A DNA stretch of 64,000 nucleotides, taken from JAGRCP01 sp942490705 (GTDB lineage Bacteria > Chloroflexota > Anaerolineae > Caldilineales > Caldilineaceae). Made by a program: the position numbers and the translations under genes. The stretch is taken from assembly GCA_942490705.1 (NCBI GenBank), contig CALNXY010000012.1, forward strand, positions 806,001 through 870,000, given 5' to 3'. The notes beneath the pieces were generated by a model that searched no databases, was not told the DNA's origin, and saw nothing but the letters and a program-made list of their open reading frames with translations. Shown here one piece after another: positions 8,764-17,046 of the stretch (position 1 is its first letter; the number at the start of each line of letters is the position of its first letter).

Positions 8764-9489
8764 ATGACTGACCCAACCCGCGCTCCGGATGAATTGCGAC
8801 CCGTCACCTTCGAATTGGATTACGTGGTCTACCCCGAGGGCTCTGTGTTGGTGAGCATGGGTAATACCAAGGTGTTGTGCAACGCAACCGTGCAAAACTC
8901 ACTGCCGCGCTGGCTGCGCTATGGGCCGGACAAACACGGCTGGGTGACGGCCGAATATGCCATGCTGCCGCGCAGCACGCAGCGCCGCACCAACCGTGAG
9001 ACGGCGACGCCCAAGGGCCGGACCCAGGAGATCAAACGCCTGATTGGTCGCAGCCTGCGCGGTGCAGTTGATCTTAATCTCTTGGGCGAGCGCCAGATAA
9101 TCGTCGACTGCGACGTTCTCCAGGCCGACGGCGGCACGCGAACTGCTTCCGTTACTGGCGGCTATGTCGCCCTTGCTTTGGCAGTCAAGCGATTGCTCGC
9201 CAACGGTACGCTTGCCGAGGATCCCATGGCGGGCGCCGTCGCTGCGGTCAGCGTTGGCATGGTCGATGGCACGCCCACCCTAGACCTCGATTATGAATTG
9301 GATCTGGCGGCCGATGTCGATATGAACGTTGTCATGACTGACGATGGCCGTTTCATCGAGGTGCAGGGCACCGCTGAAGGCAGCCCTTTTAGCCAGTCTG
9401 ATCTGGATGCGATGTTGACGCTGGCTGACAAAGGAGTCCGTGAACTGCTGGCTGCTCAGCAGCAGGCACTTGCCGGTGCAAAGCTCTAG
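8764..9489 (+). CDS. rph: Ribonuclease PH
   Basis: This phosphate-dependent 3'-5' exoribonuclease trims tRNA 3' ends and works as a hexamer. The 241 residues match the usual length. Family landmarks are GSVLVSMGNTKVLCNATV, the Arg-rich RSTQRRTNRE, IKRLIGRSLRGAVDL, DCDVLQADGGTRTASVTGGY (phosphate site) and DLDYELDLAADVDMNVVMT. The ribosome site AGGAAGAG is 6 bp before the ATG. It follows two tRNA genes, which fits its substrate, although a terminator separates them. Its stop codon interlocks with that of the convergent DUF58 gene on a shared CTAG. Confidence 0.97.
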   Translation: MTDPTRAPDELRPVTFELDYVVYPEGSVLVSMGNTKVLCNATVQNSLPRWLRYGPDKHGWVTAEYAMLPRSTQRRTNRETATPKGRTQEIKRLIGRSLRGAVDLNLLGERQIIVDCDVLQADGGTRTASVTGGYVALALAVKRLLANGTLAEDPMAGAVAAVSVGMVDGTPTLDLDYELDLAADVDMNVVMTDDGRFIEVQGTAEGSPFSQSDLDAMLTLADKGVRELLAAQQQALAGAKL

Positions 9490-10775
9490 CGTAAGCGATT
9501 GCTCTGCGTAACCGGTTCACTCAAGGCATCACCGATGTCCTGACCCCGATGGATGATATACGTCGGAATGTTGGCGCTTTCCAGCTCGACGAGCAGCGGC
9601 GTGTAGCTCTTGGCCGCGCCAAAGCTGCGGCCGTCGACCACGATCGCGATGCTGTTGGCGCCACGGCGTTGAATGTGTTGTAGCGCCCGGGCCCATTCCG
9701 GTGACGGATCTGCACTAATTGCGATGACGGTATCATTGCGATTGAGGCGCATGCCGTCTGTGGCGACGAGATGACCAAAGGGCAGATCGCCCTCCGCCTG
9801 CACAACCGCCAAAGCCTCAAGAATTTTGTTGAGCTGCCGCTCCCCGCGATCCGTCTGCAGAAACTCGCGTGTCCCGCCCTGACTGCTCATGCCGACGGCC
9901 CGGTTGCGCAGAAGAAGGTAGCGGGCCAGGCTGGCTGCGGCGGTCACGCCATATTCGGTCGTACTAGGCGGCAGCTCCATGCTTCCTCTTCGCCGCCCGC
10001 TCTCCAACGAAAAGATCCCTTGCTCCGGCGCTTGGGGTTGCCATGGCAGCGCGACCTCTGTCTCGCGAAAGAGATCCAAATAGATCCAAATATCTGACGT
10101 CGGATCCAGTTCGAATTCCTTGGTCATCAGGCGGTTGGTCCGCGCAGTCGTCGGCCAGTGGATGCGGTTGAGGCTGTCGCCCGGCATATAGTCGCGCACG
10201 CCGGCAGCATTGGTCGTGGTCTGATAGGTGCGCTGGTGACGCGCTTGCCCACCGGCCATCTCCGAGATGGAAAGCTCGAACGATGGCAGCTCGACCGTGG
10301 GGGGGAAGACGAGCAGATAAGAAGAACTTGGGAGCTGCTGCTCGACGTCAAAGACGCCCAGCGGATCGCCACTGCGCACGATGATTGGCCCGAGGCGATA
10401 ACGTCCGCGCTGGAGGCAAAGCGTCTTGACCTGCCAGCGAAAGCTGCCTTTGGGGCGCAGCATGTTGATAACGCGGCTGACATCATGCCAGGGCAGCGTC
10501 GAAAAATCCTCGATTTCCAGCCACAGTTTGGGAAAACGGCTGCGATTGGTCACCTCAAGCTGCTCTTCGGCAAACTGGCCAACTTGGGTGCGCCGCGTGC
10601 GCGTGTAGCGGCGCAGGGTCAGCGAGCGCGTACTGAGTTGCGCCCAGATATAGCTAAGCAGCAAGATGGCCGTCAGCAGATAGGCCATGTTGTACCAGAG
10701 CCGGCTGCCCGTGCTAAATGAGAGGATCCACGTCGTCAACGTGCCAGCAAGCAAGAATATTAGTCGGGATGACAT
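9486..10775 (-). CDS. DUF58 domain protein, membrane-anchored MoxR partner
   Basis: The 429-residue protein has two N-terminal membrane segments (about 4-20 and 27-46) and then a long cytoplasmic part. The DUF58 signature RDYMPGDSLNRIHWPTTART lies around residue 205, and beyond it is a von Willebrand-like region. DUF58 proteins are almost always encoded beside a MoxR AAA ATPase, and here moxR lies 43 bp upstream on the same strand. The pair is thought to act as a chaperone-like unit at the membrane, and its client is unknown. The 3' end overlaps that of the convergent rph by 4 bp. Confidence 0.9.
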   Translation of the reverse strand: MSSRLIFLLAGTLTTWILSFSTGSRLWYNMAYLLTAILLLSYIWAQLSTRSLTLRRYTRTRRTQVGQFAEEQLEVTNRSRFPKLWLEIEDFSTLPWHDVSRVINMLRPKGSFRWQVKTLCLQRGRYRLGPIIVRSGDPLGVFDVEQQLPSSSYLLVFPPTVELPSFELSISEMAGGQARHQRTYQTTTNAAGVRDYMPGDSLNRIHWPTTARTNRLMTKEFELDPTSDIWIYLDLFRETEVALPWQPQAPEQGIFSLESGRRRGSMELPPSTTEYGVTAAASLARYLLLRNRAVGMSSQGGTREFLQTDRGERQLNKILEALAVVQAEGDLPFGHLVATDGMRLNRNDTVIAISADPSPEWARALQHIQRRGANSIAIVVDGRSFGAAKSYTPLLVELESANIPTYIIHRGQDIGDALSEPVTQSNRLR

Positions 10776-10818
10776 AGTGTGCGACCGTCCGGCCCTCTAT
10801 CCGTCAAGAGGGGCCGGC

Positions 10819-11772
10819 CTAGCGTAGCTTTGCCCGTGCACCCGGCACAGGCGTATGGCGGAGTGCGTCGTCGATCACTTGCTGGGCGGAAACGTTCTTG
10901 ATGCGGGCCGAGGGGCTGACGATGAGACGATGGGCGAGCGTGGGTTCGGCCAGCAGCTTGACATCGTCGGGCAAGACGAAGTCGCGGCCTTCGATGGCTG
11001 CCCATGCCCGTATGGCGTTGAAGAGGGCGATGCTGCCGCGCGGACTGGCGCCCAGATAGATGTCAGGATGATCGCGTGTCATGGTAACCAGGTCAACAAT
11101 ATAGCTCTTGACCAGATCGTCCACGTAAACGGTGCGGACAGCCCGCTGTGCTCCAATCAATTCTTCCACTGTAACAACCTGCTCAAGCGCAGAGATCGGG
11201 TGGCGCTCGGCTTGCCGATTGAGCACGTCGATTTCATTGGCTTTGCTTGGATAGCCCAGGCGAATGCGCATCATAAAGCGGTCAACCTGCGCCTCGGGCA
11301 AGGGAAAGGTTCCCTCATATTCAATGGGGTTCTGGGTTGCCAGGACCAGAAAGGGGCGCGCCATCTCGTGGGTGATGCCGTCCACCGTAATCTGGCGCTC
11401 TTCCATGGCCTCGAGCAGGGCCGACTGCGTTTTGGGCGTGGCGCGATTGATTTCGTCGGTGAGTACGATCTGCGCCATGATGGGGCCAGGGCGAAACTCA
11501 AACTCCATCGTCTTCTGGTTGAAAATGCTGACACCGGTTACGTCACTTGGCAGCATGTCAGGCGTAAACTGAACGCGGCGAAAAGAGCAGCCGACGCTTC
11601 GGGCAATGGCGCGGGCCAGCATGGTCTTACCGACGCCGGGCACATCCTCAATCAGCAAGTGGCCTTCGCACAGCAGGCCCACCAGCGTCATGCGGATTTC
11701 ATCATCCTTACCGACGATGACTTGACGAACATTCTGTAACACGCGGTCGGCAATCGATTGCGCGTTTTCCAT
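10819..11772 (-). CDS. MoxR-family AAA+ ATPase
   Basis: This is a 317-residue AAA+ ATPase of the MoxR group. Walker A is DVPGVGKTMLARAIA (about 39-53), Walker B is LTDEINRA (about 106), sensor 1 is LATQNP (about 148), and the C-terminal lid is present with GASPRGSIALFNAIRAWA. MoxR ATPases act as chaperones on proteins that carry von Willebrand-type domains. The gene is first in a two-gene set with DUF58. The usual larger cluster with transglutaminase-like and VWA genes is not present here. Confidence 0.95.
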   Translation of the reverse strand: MENAQSIADRVLQNVRQVIVGKDDEIRMTLVGLLCEGHLLIEDVPGVGKTMLARAIARSVGCSFRRVQFTPDMLPSDVTGVSIFNQKTMEFEFRPGPIMAQIVLTDEINRATPKTQSALLEAMEERQITVDGITHEMARPFLVLATQNPIEYEGTFPLPEAQVDRFMMRIRLGYPSKANEIDVLNRQAERHPISALEQVVTVEELIGAQRAVRTVYVDDLVKSYIVDLVTMTRDHPDIYLGASPRGSIALFNAIRAWAAIEGRDFVLPDDVKLLAEPTLAHRLIVSPSARIKNVSAQQVIDDALRHTPVPGARAKLR

Positions 11773-11843
11773 TCTTGACCTCTTTTTTCCGTTGATCTAT
11801 GGTAAGCCTGCTTCGAGGCGATGAAAATCAAACATCAGCAGAA

Positions 11844-12260
11844 TCAATCATATAAGATGATCTGCGTACAACGAAAGAGCGCCATGGTCTGTTCCGCTTC
11901 ATTGCGTACGACGGCATCCCAAACCTGTGTCCGTCTTCCGCCATGCTGAAGCATTGCTTCGGCATGAATCGTGCCGACCGTGGCCGTGCGCAGAAAGTTA
12001 GTTTTCAGTTCCAACGTCGCAAAACTTTTGCCACCGGTCGGCAAGTTTGCCAGACATCCAAATCCGCAGGCCGTGTCGGCCAGCGTTACCACCGATCCAG
12101 CATGGAGATAGCCATTGGCCGCAATGTGATGATCCTGCAGTGTCATTGCCAGGCAAATGCGTCCGGACGACACGTTGACGAGCTCGATTCCCAAGTGGGC
12201 AGGCAGTCCGCTTTGAAGGCGCTGACGCAACCATGCTGCCTGAGCTTTCAGGTCTACCAT
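11844..12260 (-). CDS. PaaI-type hotdog thioesterase
   Basis: This is a 138-residue single hotdog-fold acyl-CoA thioesterase. The motif NGYLHAGSVVTLADTACGFG contains the conserved His and Gly, and the catalytic Asp falls in LADTACG. GGKSFATLELKTNFLRTA forms the next strand. The substrate is uncertain: phenylacetyl-CoA-like or a menaquinone-pathway thioester such as 1,4-dihydroxynaphthoyl-CoA are both possible, and menB occurs elsewhere in the window. The frame is open upstream to 12437, but the hotdog domain begins after ATG 12260, so I use that start. No strong ribosome site is visible. Confidence 0.85.
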   Translation of the reverse strand: MVDLKAQAAWLRQRLQSGLPAHLGIELVNVSSGRICLAMTLQDHHIAANGYLHAGSVVTLADTACGFGCLANLPTGGKSFATLELKTNFLRTATVGTIHAEAMLQHGGRRTQVWDAVVRNEAEQTMALFRCTQIILYD

Positions 12261-12462
12261 CGAATGTGATTTGCTCGCTGTTACCGGCGGTACAATGTGG
12301 GGCGCTTTGATTCGTAACAATACCCTACTTATAGGGCATGGGCAAACCAATCCGCAGTTTTCCCGGATCTTGATCAAGGAGCGCTCTTCGCGCGTCGACA
12401 TTGATTTGAGCAGGCGCGGTCGGGATTTATGGGTCATCTTCGGATTTCTGGATGAATCCTGC

Positions 12463-12502
12463 TATAATGGCTGAGACGCGTCCCTCTGCACGAGAGGGAC
12501 GC
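12463..12502 (+). promoter_or_regulatory. Extended -10 promoter and leader hairpin of the glycosidase-like gene
   Basis: TATAAT (12463-12468) is preceded by TG, an extended -10, while the -35 is poor. Ten bases later a 10-bp stem (12478-12487 with 12493-12502) with a 5-nt loop lies at the predicted start of the transcript. It lacks a T-tract, so it is more likely to protect or regulate the RNA than to terminate it. Confidence 0.5.
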
Positions 12503-12539
12503 CAATGAACAGCGCCCGCCAGAGCAGAGCTACATCGAT

Positions 12540-15500
12540 ATGGAATTGCATGAATATCCCAGGCCAGACAACGATACCGGTATCGGCCTTCATTGGGTAG
12601 CCGGCTACGCTACTGCCGTCGGCATCGCCCGTATCCGCGAGTACTGGATTCCGCAACTGAAGAGCCTGGGCGTGAAGTGGATCAAGATCTATAATCACGA
12701 TGGGGCGATTGATTTTGCTGAACTGTTGCTCGCCGAGGGAATCATGCCCGTGGTGCGCATCTTTCAGCCAACGCCCAATCCCAGCCGCCTCGGCCTCAAG
12801 GAGATCGTTCTGGTTGAGGCGCTTATTCGCGCCGGCGTCCATTACTTCGAGTTTAACCACGAGCCGGATCGGGACGAATCCTGGCGCGGCGGCCGCGTGC
12901 CGGCCGATGGTTTGGACCTGGTAGTCGAGAACACGATCGCCAATCTGGAAGTGATTTTGGAACGCAGCGGCATGCCGGCGGTCCCCGCTGTCGCCAATGG
13001 CAGTCGCTGGGACCTGGTCGGCAAGATCGTCCAAAAGGGGCGGCGTGACCTCCTCGATGGGCCAGTCTGGCAGGCCCTGCACAACTATTCCCTCAACCGT
13101 CCGTTGGACTATCCCTACGACATCGGCAATCAGGAAGGCGCTGCCTACACGCCCCGCTTCTACCGTGCAGTGGCCGAGGAAGAGTGGGGCGAGAATGCCT
13201 GGCGCGGTCGTACGCTCGTCGAAGTAAATCGCTTGCGGCTCAATCGCAGCAATCCTGGTGCGACCATTGCCGATGACCATGCCTGCTGGCTCGGCTATGA
13301 GCACTTCGATCAGTTGAACCAGCGCCATCTGGGCCGGAGCATTCCCCTCCTCTCTACCGAATGCGGCTATCTGGTGGGCGAGGATGTGGACCCGCGCTAT
13401 CCGGCCACAACGCCGGATCTCCACATGGCGCAGACGCTGGAAGCATGCCGCGTCATGATGGGAACGAGCCAGCGTTTTGAGCCGGCGCCGGATTACTACT
13501 TCTGTACTGCCTTTCGCCTGCTCGCCAATGCCAAATTGGGCAGCTCAAGCTCGTGGTGGGAGGGGCAAGCCTGGTACAGCGACCGCTGGCCGTCCGGCAT
13601 GTTGCCCATTGCGCATGCACTGCGCGCCGAGAAGAAAGCCGTTCGCCGCTGGCAGGGGGCCGGGCAAGTGGGCGAGCTGGCCGCCGTCCATGGGCTGGTC
13701 CTGAACGCCGCTCCTGAGCAGGCCATCGTCCTCAGCAAAAGCGGACGCGATCTCAAGCGGGCAGTGCTTGACGCCAATCACCGCTATCGCTTTGATGACC
13801 TCATGCCCGGCCGCTACACGATTCGTGTCGAGGGGCATGAGGCCGCACACACGGTCGAACTGTCACCTGCGCGCGATGTAGTCGTGGTCAATTTCGACTT
13901 GCAGACCGCGGCGGAGGGCAGCAGCAACAGCATTGTCGCCGGTACGGTCCGGGGCGGCGCCGGCTCCATCGTCATGCTTCTGCGCGCCAGCGATGGCGAG
14001 GAGATTGTCTCTTTGGCCCGCGAAGACGGCAGCTTCCGCTTTGTGGATTTGCCCGCCGGGCTTTACAACGCCCGCGTTCATCCTGCCGGTAGCCGTCACG
14101 ATAACATTGTGCTCGACGGCAGCAACCGCGTGGAATTTGAGTTGACGACAGTCGGTTGGGGCCACACGGTGCAAACCATCGATCCCGGTTCACACGGCCT
14201 GGCCACCGCGATTCATTGCCGTGTCCAAGGCCATGATGATATCTCTGTTCACGTTGTGGGCGGGGAGTGGGAAAGCGACGTGGCGCTCACGGGCAGCGCG
14301 CCCGCGCTGGGGCCGCATATGTGCGCCTTCACCAAAGTGGAGCCGGGCAGCTATCTTGTCGTCGTCGATGATTTGCCCTTGCCGGACGGAACGACAGCGG
14401 CAGCGAAAGCGCGTGTGCGTGTCGACGGCAAGCATATCCCGCTTGTTGACTTCGTCTTCAGCGAACCCCAGGCCAGTGCCGGCGCGACCGAATCAATCCT
14501 CACGGGCCATGTGATTGGGGGATTCGTGGCCGGCGTGCCGCTGGAAATCGCCCTGATCGACGACGCGGGCAGCCGTCGCATCGCCGCGGTAAACGAAACC
14601 GGTGAGTTTCGCTTTGAGGGACTGCCTGGTGGGCTCTACACCGTGGAGATTGTCGGTCATGAGGAGACCAGCAGCCGTCCCGATGTGGCCCTGGATGGGC
14701 AGAGTGAAACGCGGGTCGAACTACTGTTGTCGCCCCGGGGTGAGGACTCTGCAGCGGCACGGAGCGCGGTTGCCGGCTATGTCCCGGACGCCGTTGGGGC
14801 TACCGCTCAGCTCACCGACACGGTCGGCAATGTCTATACTCGCTTGGTCGGCGAAGACGGTCGCTTTCACTTTGACCGCTTGCCGGCCGAAATCTATTCA
14901 CTGACCGTAACCGGCGGCTACGTTCAGCAGCCCTTGGTGCTGGACGGCACAGCGGCGGTTGAGGTGCTCTTTTCACCGTTGACCCTTGCGTGGAAGGCCG
15001 ATGTCAGTCAGGCGGGCTCCATGCCTGGCTTCAGCGCGTTGCGTGTTGAAGTAGAGGGCATGGCGGACTATCCTGTCAGCGTGTGGCAGGAAGAGGGCGA
15101 CGAACGGATTGAACAGACCGGAAACGATTCTGAGTTGGGCGATTATGTCGCGGAGTTCAAGCCGCTGGCGCCTGGTCAATACATGGTCCGCCCGCATGAG
15201 ATTGACACGGTGGTCACCGTGGACCTGACTGGCCTGGAGGCGCTCTGGGTCACCTTCCGCCGTCGCCAAGAGCCCGTGACGCCCCATCTTGTGCGCCCCC
15301 TACTTCCCGCTGACCCGGCAGAACCCACAGACCGGACCCATTATCTCTACCTTGCAGAGGAGCCGCTGGATGATCTGCCGCTGGAGTCATTGCTGCGCTA
15401 TGCTGCTGCCATGCGTCCCCTTATCGGCAGCGACGTCGAGCAGGCCAGCGCCGCCCAGCATATCACCGTGGTGGGCCAGCTGAGCGCGACTGAACATGTG

Positions 15501-15584
15501 GCGTTGACCGCGCGTGGCGCTTCGCTGGATTATTTTCGCAATGGGGAGATGAAGAATGGGACGGCGACAATCGAGGACGCGTAG
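12540..15584 (+). CDS. Glycoside-hydrolase-like protein with repeated carboxypeptidase-regulatory-like domains
   Basis: This is a large protein of 1014 residues. The first ~370 residues look like a clan-A (beta/alpha)8 glycoside hydrolase, with a strand-4 motif YFEFNHEPDRDE (candidate acid/base Glu) and a strand-7 motif PLLSTECGYLVG (candidate nucleophile Glu). From about 395 onward come several ~80-residue beta-sandwich repeats. Each has a GxFRFxxLPxGLY core followed by a terminal DG strand, clearest near residues 460-545, 655-735 and 750-815. The family of the catalytic part is not certain. No signal peptide or anchor is visible, which is odd for an enzyme with such wall-type repeats. The start is ATG 12540 with a weak ribosome site. 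Confidence 0.7.
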   Translation: MELHEYPRPDNDTGIGLHWVAGYATAVGIARIREYWIPQLKSLGVKWIKIYNHDGAIDFAELLLAEGIMPVVRIFQPTPNPSRLGLKEIVLVEALIRAGVHYFEFNHEPDRDESWRGGRVPADGLDLVVENTIANLEVILERSGMPAVPAVANGSRWDLVGKIVQKGRRDLLDGPVWQALHNYSLNRPLDYPYDIGNQEGAAYTPRFYRAVAEEEWGENAWRGRTLVEVNRLRLNRSNPGATIADDHACWLGYEHFDQLNQRHLGRSIPLLSTECGYLVGEDVDPRYPATTPDLHMAQTLEACRVMMGTSQRFEPAPDYYFCTAFRLLANAKLGSSSSWWEGQAWYSDRWPSGMLPIAHALRAEKKAVRRWQGAGQVGELAAVHGLVLNAAPEQAIVLSKSGRDLKRAVLDANHRYRFDDLMPGRYTIRVEGHEAAHTVELSPARDVVVVNFDLQTAAEGSSNSIVAGTVRGGAGSIVMLLRASDGEEIVSLAREDGSFRFVDLPAGLYNARVHPAGSRHDNIVLDGSNRVEFELTTVGWGHTVQTIDPGSHGLATAIHCRVQGHDDISVHVVGGEWESDVALTGSAPALGPHMCAFTKVEPGSYLVVVDDLPLPDGTTAAAKARVRVDGKHIPLVDFVFSEPQASAGATESILTGHVIGGFVAGVPLEIALIDDAGSRRIAAVNETGEFRFEGLPGGLYTVEIVGHEETSSRPDVALDGQSETRVELLLSPRGEDSAAARSAVAGYVPDAVGATAQLTDTVGNVYTRLVGEDGRFHFDRLPAEIYSLTVTGGYVQQPLVLDGTAAVEVLFSPLTLAWKADVSQAGSMPGFSALRVEVEGMADYPVSVWQEEGDERIEQTGNDSELGDYVAEFKPLAPGQYMVRPHEIDTVVTVDLTGLEALWVTFRRRQEPVTPHLVRPLLPADPAEPTDRTHYLYLAEEPLDDLPLESLLRYAAAMRPLIGSDVEQASAAQHITVVGQLSATEHVALTARGASLDYFRNGEMKNGTATIEDA

Positions 15585-15602
15585 AGGCGCACCCCGGCGG
15601 CC

Positions 15603-16613
15603 TCAGCGGTTTGTTGGCGCAGGTCCCGTTGTGGCGCGCAGAATGAGTTCCGGCTGGCAGACTACGTGGCGGATCTCTATGGGCTTGTCGCTCTCCAGTC
15701 GCTCGACTAGCATTTGTGCAGCAAGGGTGCCAAAGTGGGAGACGGGCTGGCGGATCGTCGTCAGGTCGACGTAAGCTGAAACATCATGGTCATCAAAACC
15801 AATGATGGAGACATCCTCTGGTACGCGCAGATTGTGATCCCGAATCGTCTTAAGCGCCCCAATCGCCATTTCGTCGGAAATGGCAAAGACTGCTGTCGGT
15901 GGATTCTCCACTGAGTAGAGCACCTTCATCGCTTCCGCGCCACCCTCGAAGGAGAAGTTCCCGCGTTGGATTAGCTCTGGCCGAATTTCAATGCCTGCTG
16001 CGTCTAGCGCTTGGAGATAGCCCTGAATGCGTTGTCCCGGAATGTGGAATTCCAGGGCCGTGCGCGATCCGGTAATCGCGCCGATGCGCCGATGGCCCAA
16101 GTTGATCAGGTGGCGTGTGGCCAGTTCTGCGGCGGCCACATTGTCAATCACGATTGAATCACTGCCGGAGTTCGTTGATTCCAAGGTCAAGGCGGGCAGA
16201 TCGGATTTGGCCAAAAACTCCGCCTCTTCATCACTGAGCGAGAGGCTCATGATGGTCAGCCCGTCGACGAGGCGACCGCTGGCGAGGCGGCGCAGCAAGT
16301 CCGTCTGATTGTCTGGCGTATCCACGCTGTACCGTACGGTGTCGTAACCGAGGTTGATCAATTCGAGCTCAATGACCGTTTGTAGCTTAGCATAGAACCA
16401 CTGATCGACCAGAGGCGCGAGGAGTCCAATCACCCGTCGCCCGGAGATGAGGCGGGAAAGATGGGGCGTAATGACATAGTCCAGCTCTTCCGCTACCTGA
16501 AAGATACGGTTGCGGGTCGAGGGCGCGACGTTGGGTAAGCCGCGCAGCGCACGGCTTACCGTCGCCGTGGAGACGCCGGCCGTTCTGGCAACATCTTCAA
16601 TCGTCGCAGGCAT
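15603..16613 (-). CDS. LacI-family transcriptional regulator
   Basis: The N-terminal helix-turn-helix is MPATIEDVARTAGVSTATVSRALRG, followed by the hinge helix and a periplasmic-binding-like sensor domain from about residue 60 (VIGLLAPLVDQWFYAKLQTV). The 336 residues match the usual length. I start at ATG 16613 because it begins the HTH exactly and has a CAGGGAA site, although the frame continues upstream. The gene is divergent from a sugar ABC operon that starts at 17047, so it probably represses that operon and responds to its sugar. The effector is unknown. Confidence 0.94.
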   Translation of the reverse strand: MPATIEDVARTAGVSTATVSRALRGLPNVAPSTRNRIFQVAEELDYVITPHLSRLISGRRVIGLLAPLVDQWFYAKLQTVIELELINLGYDTVRYSVDTPDNQTDLLRRLASGRLVDGLTIMSLSLSDEEAEFLAKSDLPALTLESTNSGSDSIVIDNVAAAELATRHLINLGHRRIGAITGSRTALEFHIPGQRIQGYLQALDAAGIEIRPELIQRGNFSFEGGAEAMKVLYSVENPPTAVFAISDEMAIGALKTIRDHNLRVPEDVSIIGFDDHDVSAYVDLTTIRQPVSHFGTLAAQMLVERLESDKPIEIRHVVCQPELILRATTGPAPTNR

Positions 16614-16681
16614 AAAGATTCCCTGATTTACGAAATAGCTTTGTGGACATACGTTGAACGAAAACACAACCGCGCAATGGG

Positions 16682-16710
16682 TTGACACGATTTGGCATTT
16701 TTGTTACCAT
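16682..16710 (+). promoter_or_regulatory. Promoter of the sugar ABC operon
   Basis: TTGACA (16682-16687) and TACCAT (16705-16710) are 17 bp apart. An inverted CAACC-N8-GGTTG (16669-16686 region) overlaps the -35 and is a possible LacI-family operator. The transcript would have a leader of about 330 nt before the binding-protein gene. Confidence 0.45.
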
Positions 16711-16904
16711 TCATGCAATATCTTACACAAAATACGAAAAAAAAGAAAACCCGTACAAATTTTCTGCCCCAAATATCAGCGCCTGCTTGGTCCAATACGA
16801 GTCGTCAACTCTTAATTGATGGTTGCAAGTTTTTGCATGGTGGACTAGGCTAATGCTGCATAGTTTCTTGAAGGCAGAGTTTTTCTTCCTCTCCCCGTGT
16901 CGTT

Positions 16905-16933
16905 GGATTGGCGCCCACAGGGCGCCGCAATCC
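16905..16933 (+). other. Strong hairpin in the leader of the sugar ABC operon
   Basis: GGATTGGCGCCC (16905-16916) pairs with GGGCGC and CAATCC (16920-16933) across a 3-nt loop, with a 2-nt bulge. There is no T-tract after it. The rest of the 16614-17046 gap is AT-rich and holds no gene I can support. Confidence 0.5.
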
Positions 16934-17046
16934 ACTTGGCGTGAATGCCGTGTCGGCTTCACATAGATCAGTGTTGTGTAGTTTGTTCTGCCTATCCGAT
17001 GGCAGAGTAAGTTGATCACCCATTTTTTACCAAGGAGAAACGAAAC

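Noticed and set aside
12462..13424. Long leftward open frame opposite the glycosidase-like gene
   Set aside because: It is the mirror of a strongly coding high-GC gene, has no ribosome site and no recognisable domain.
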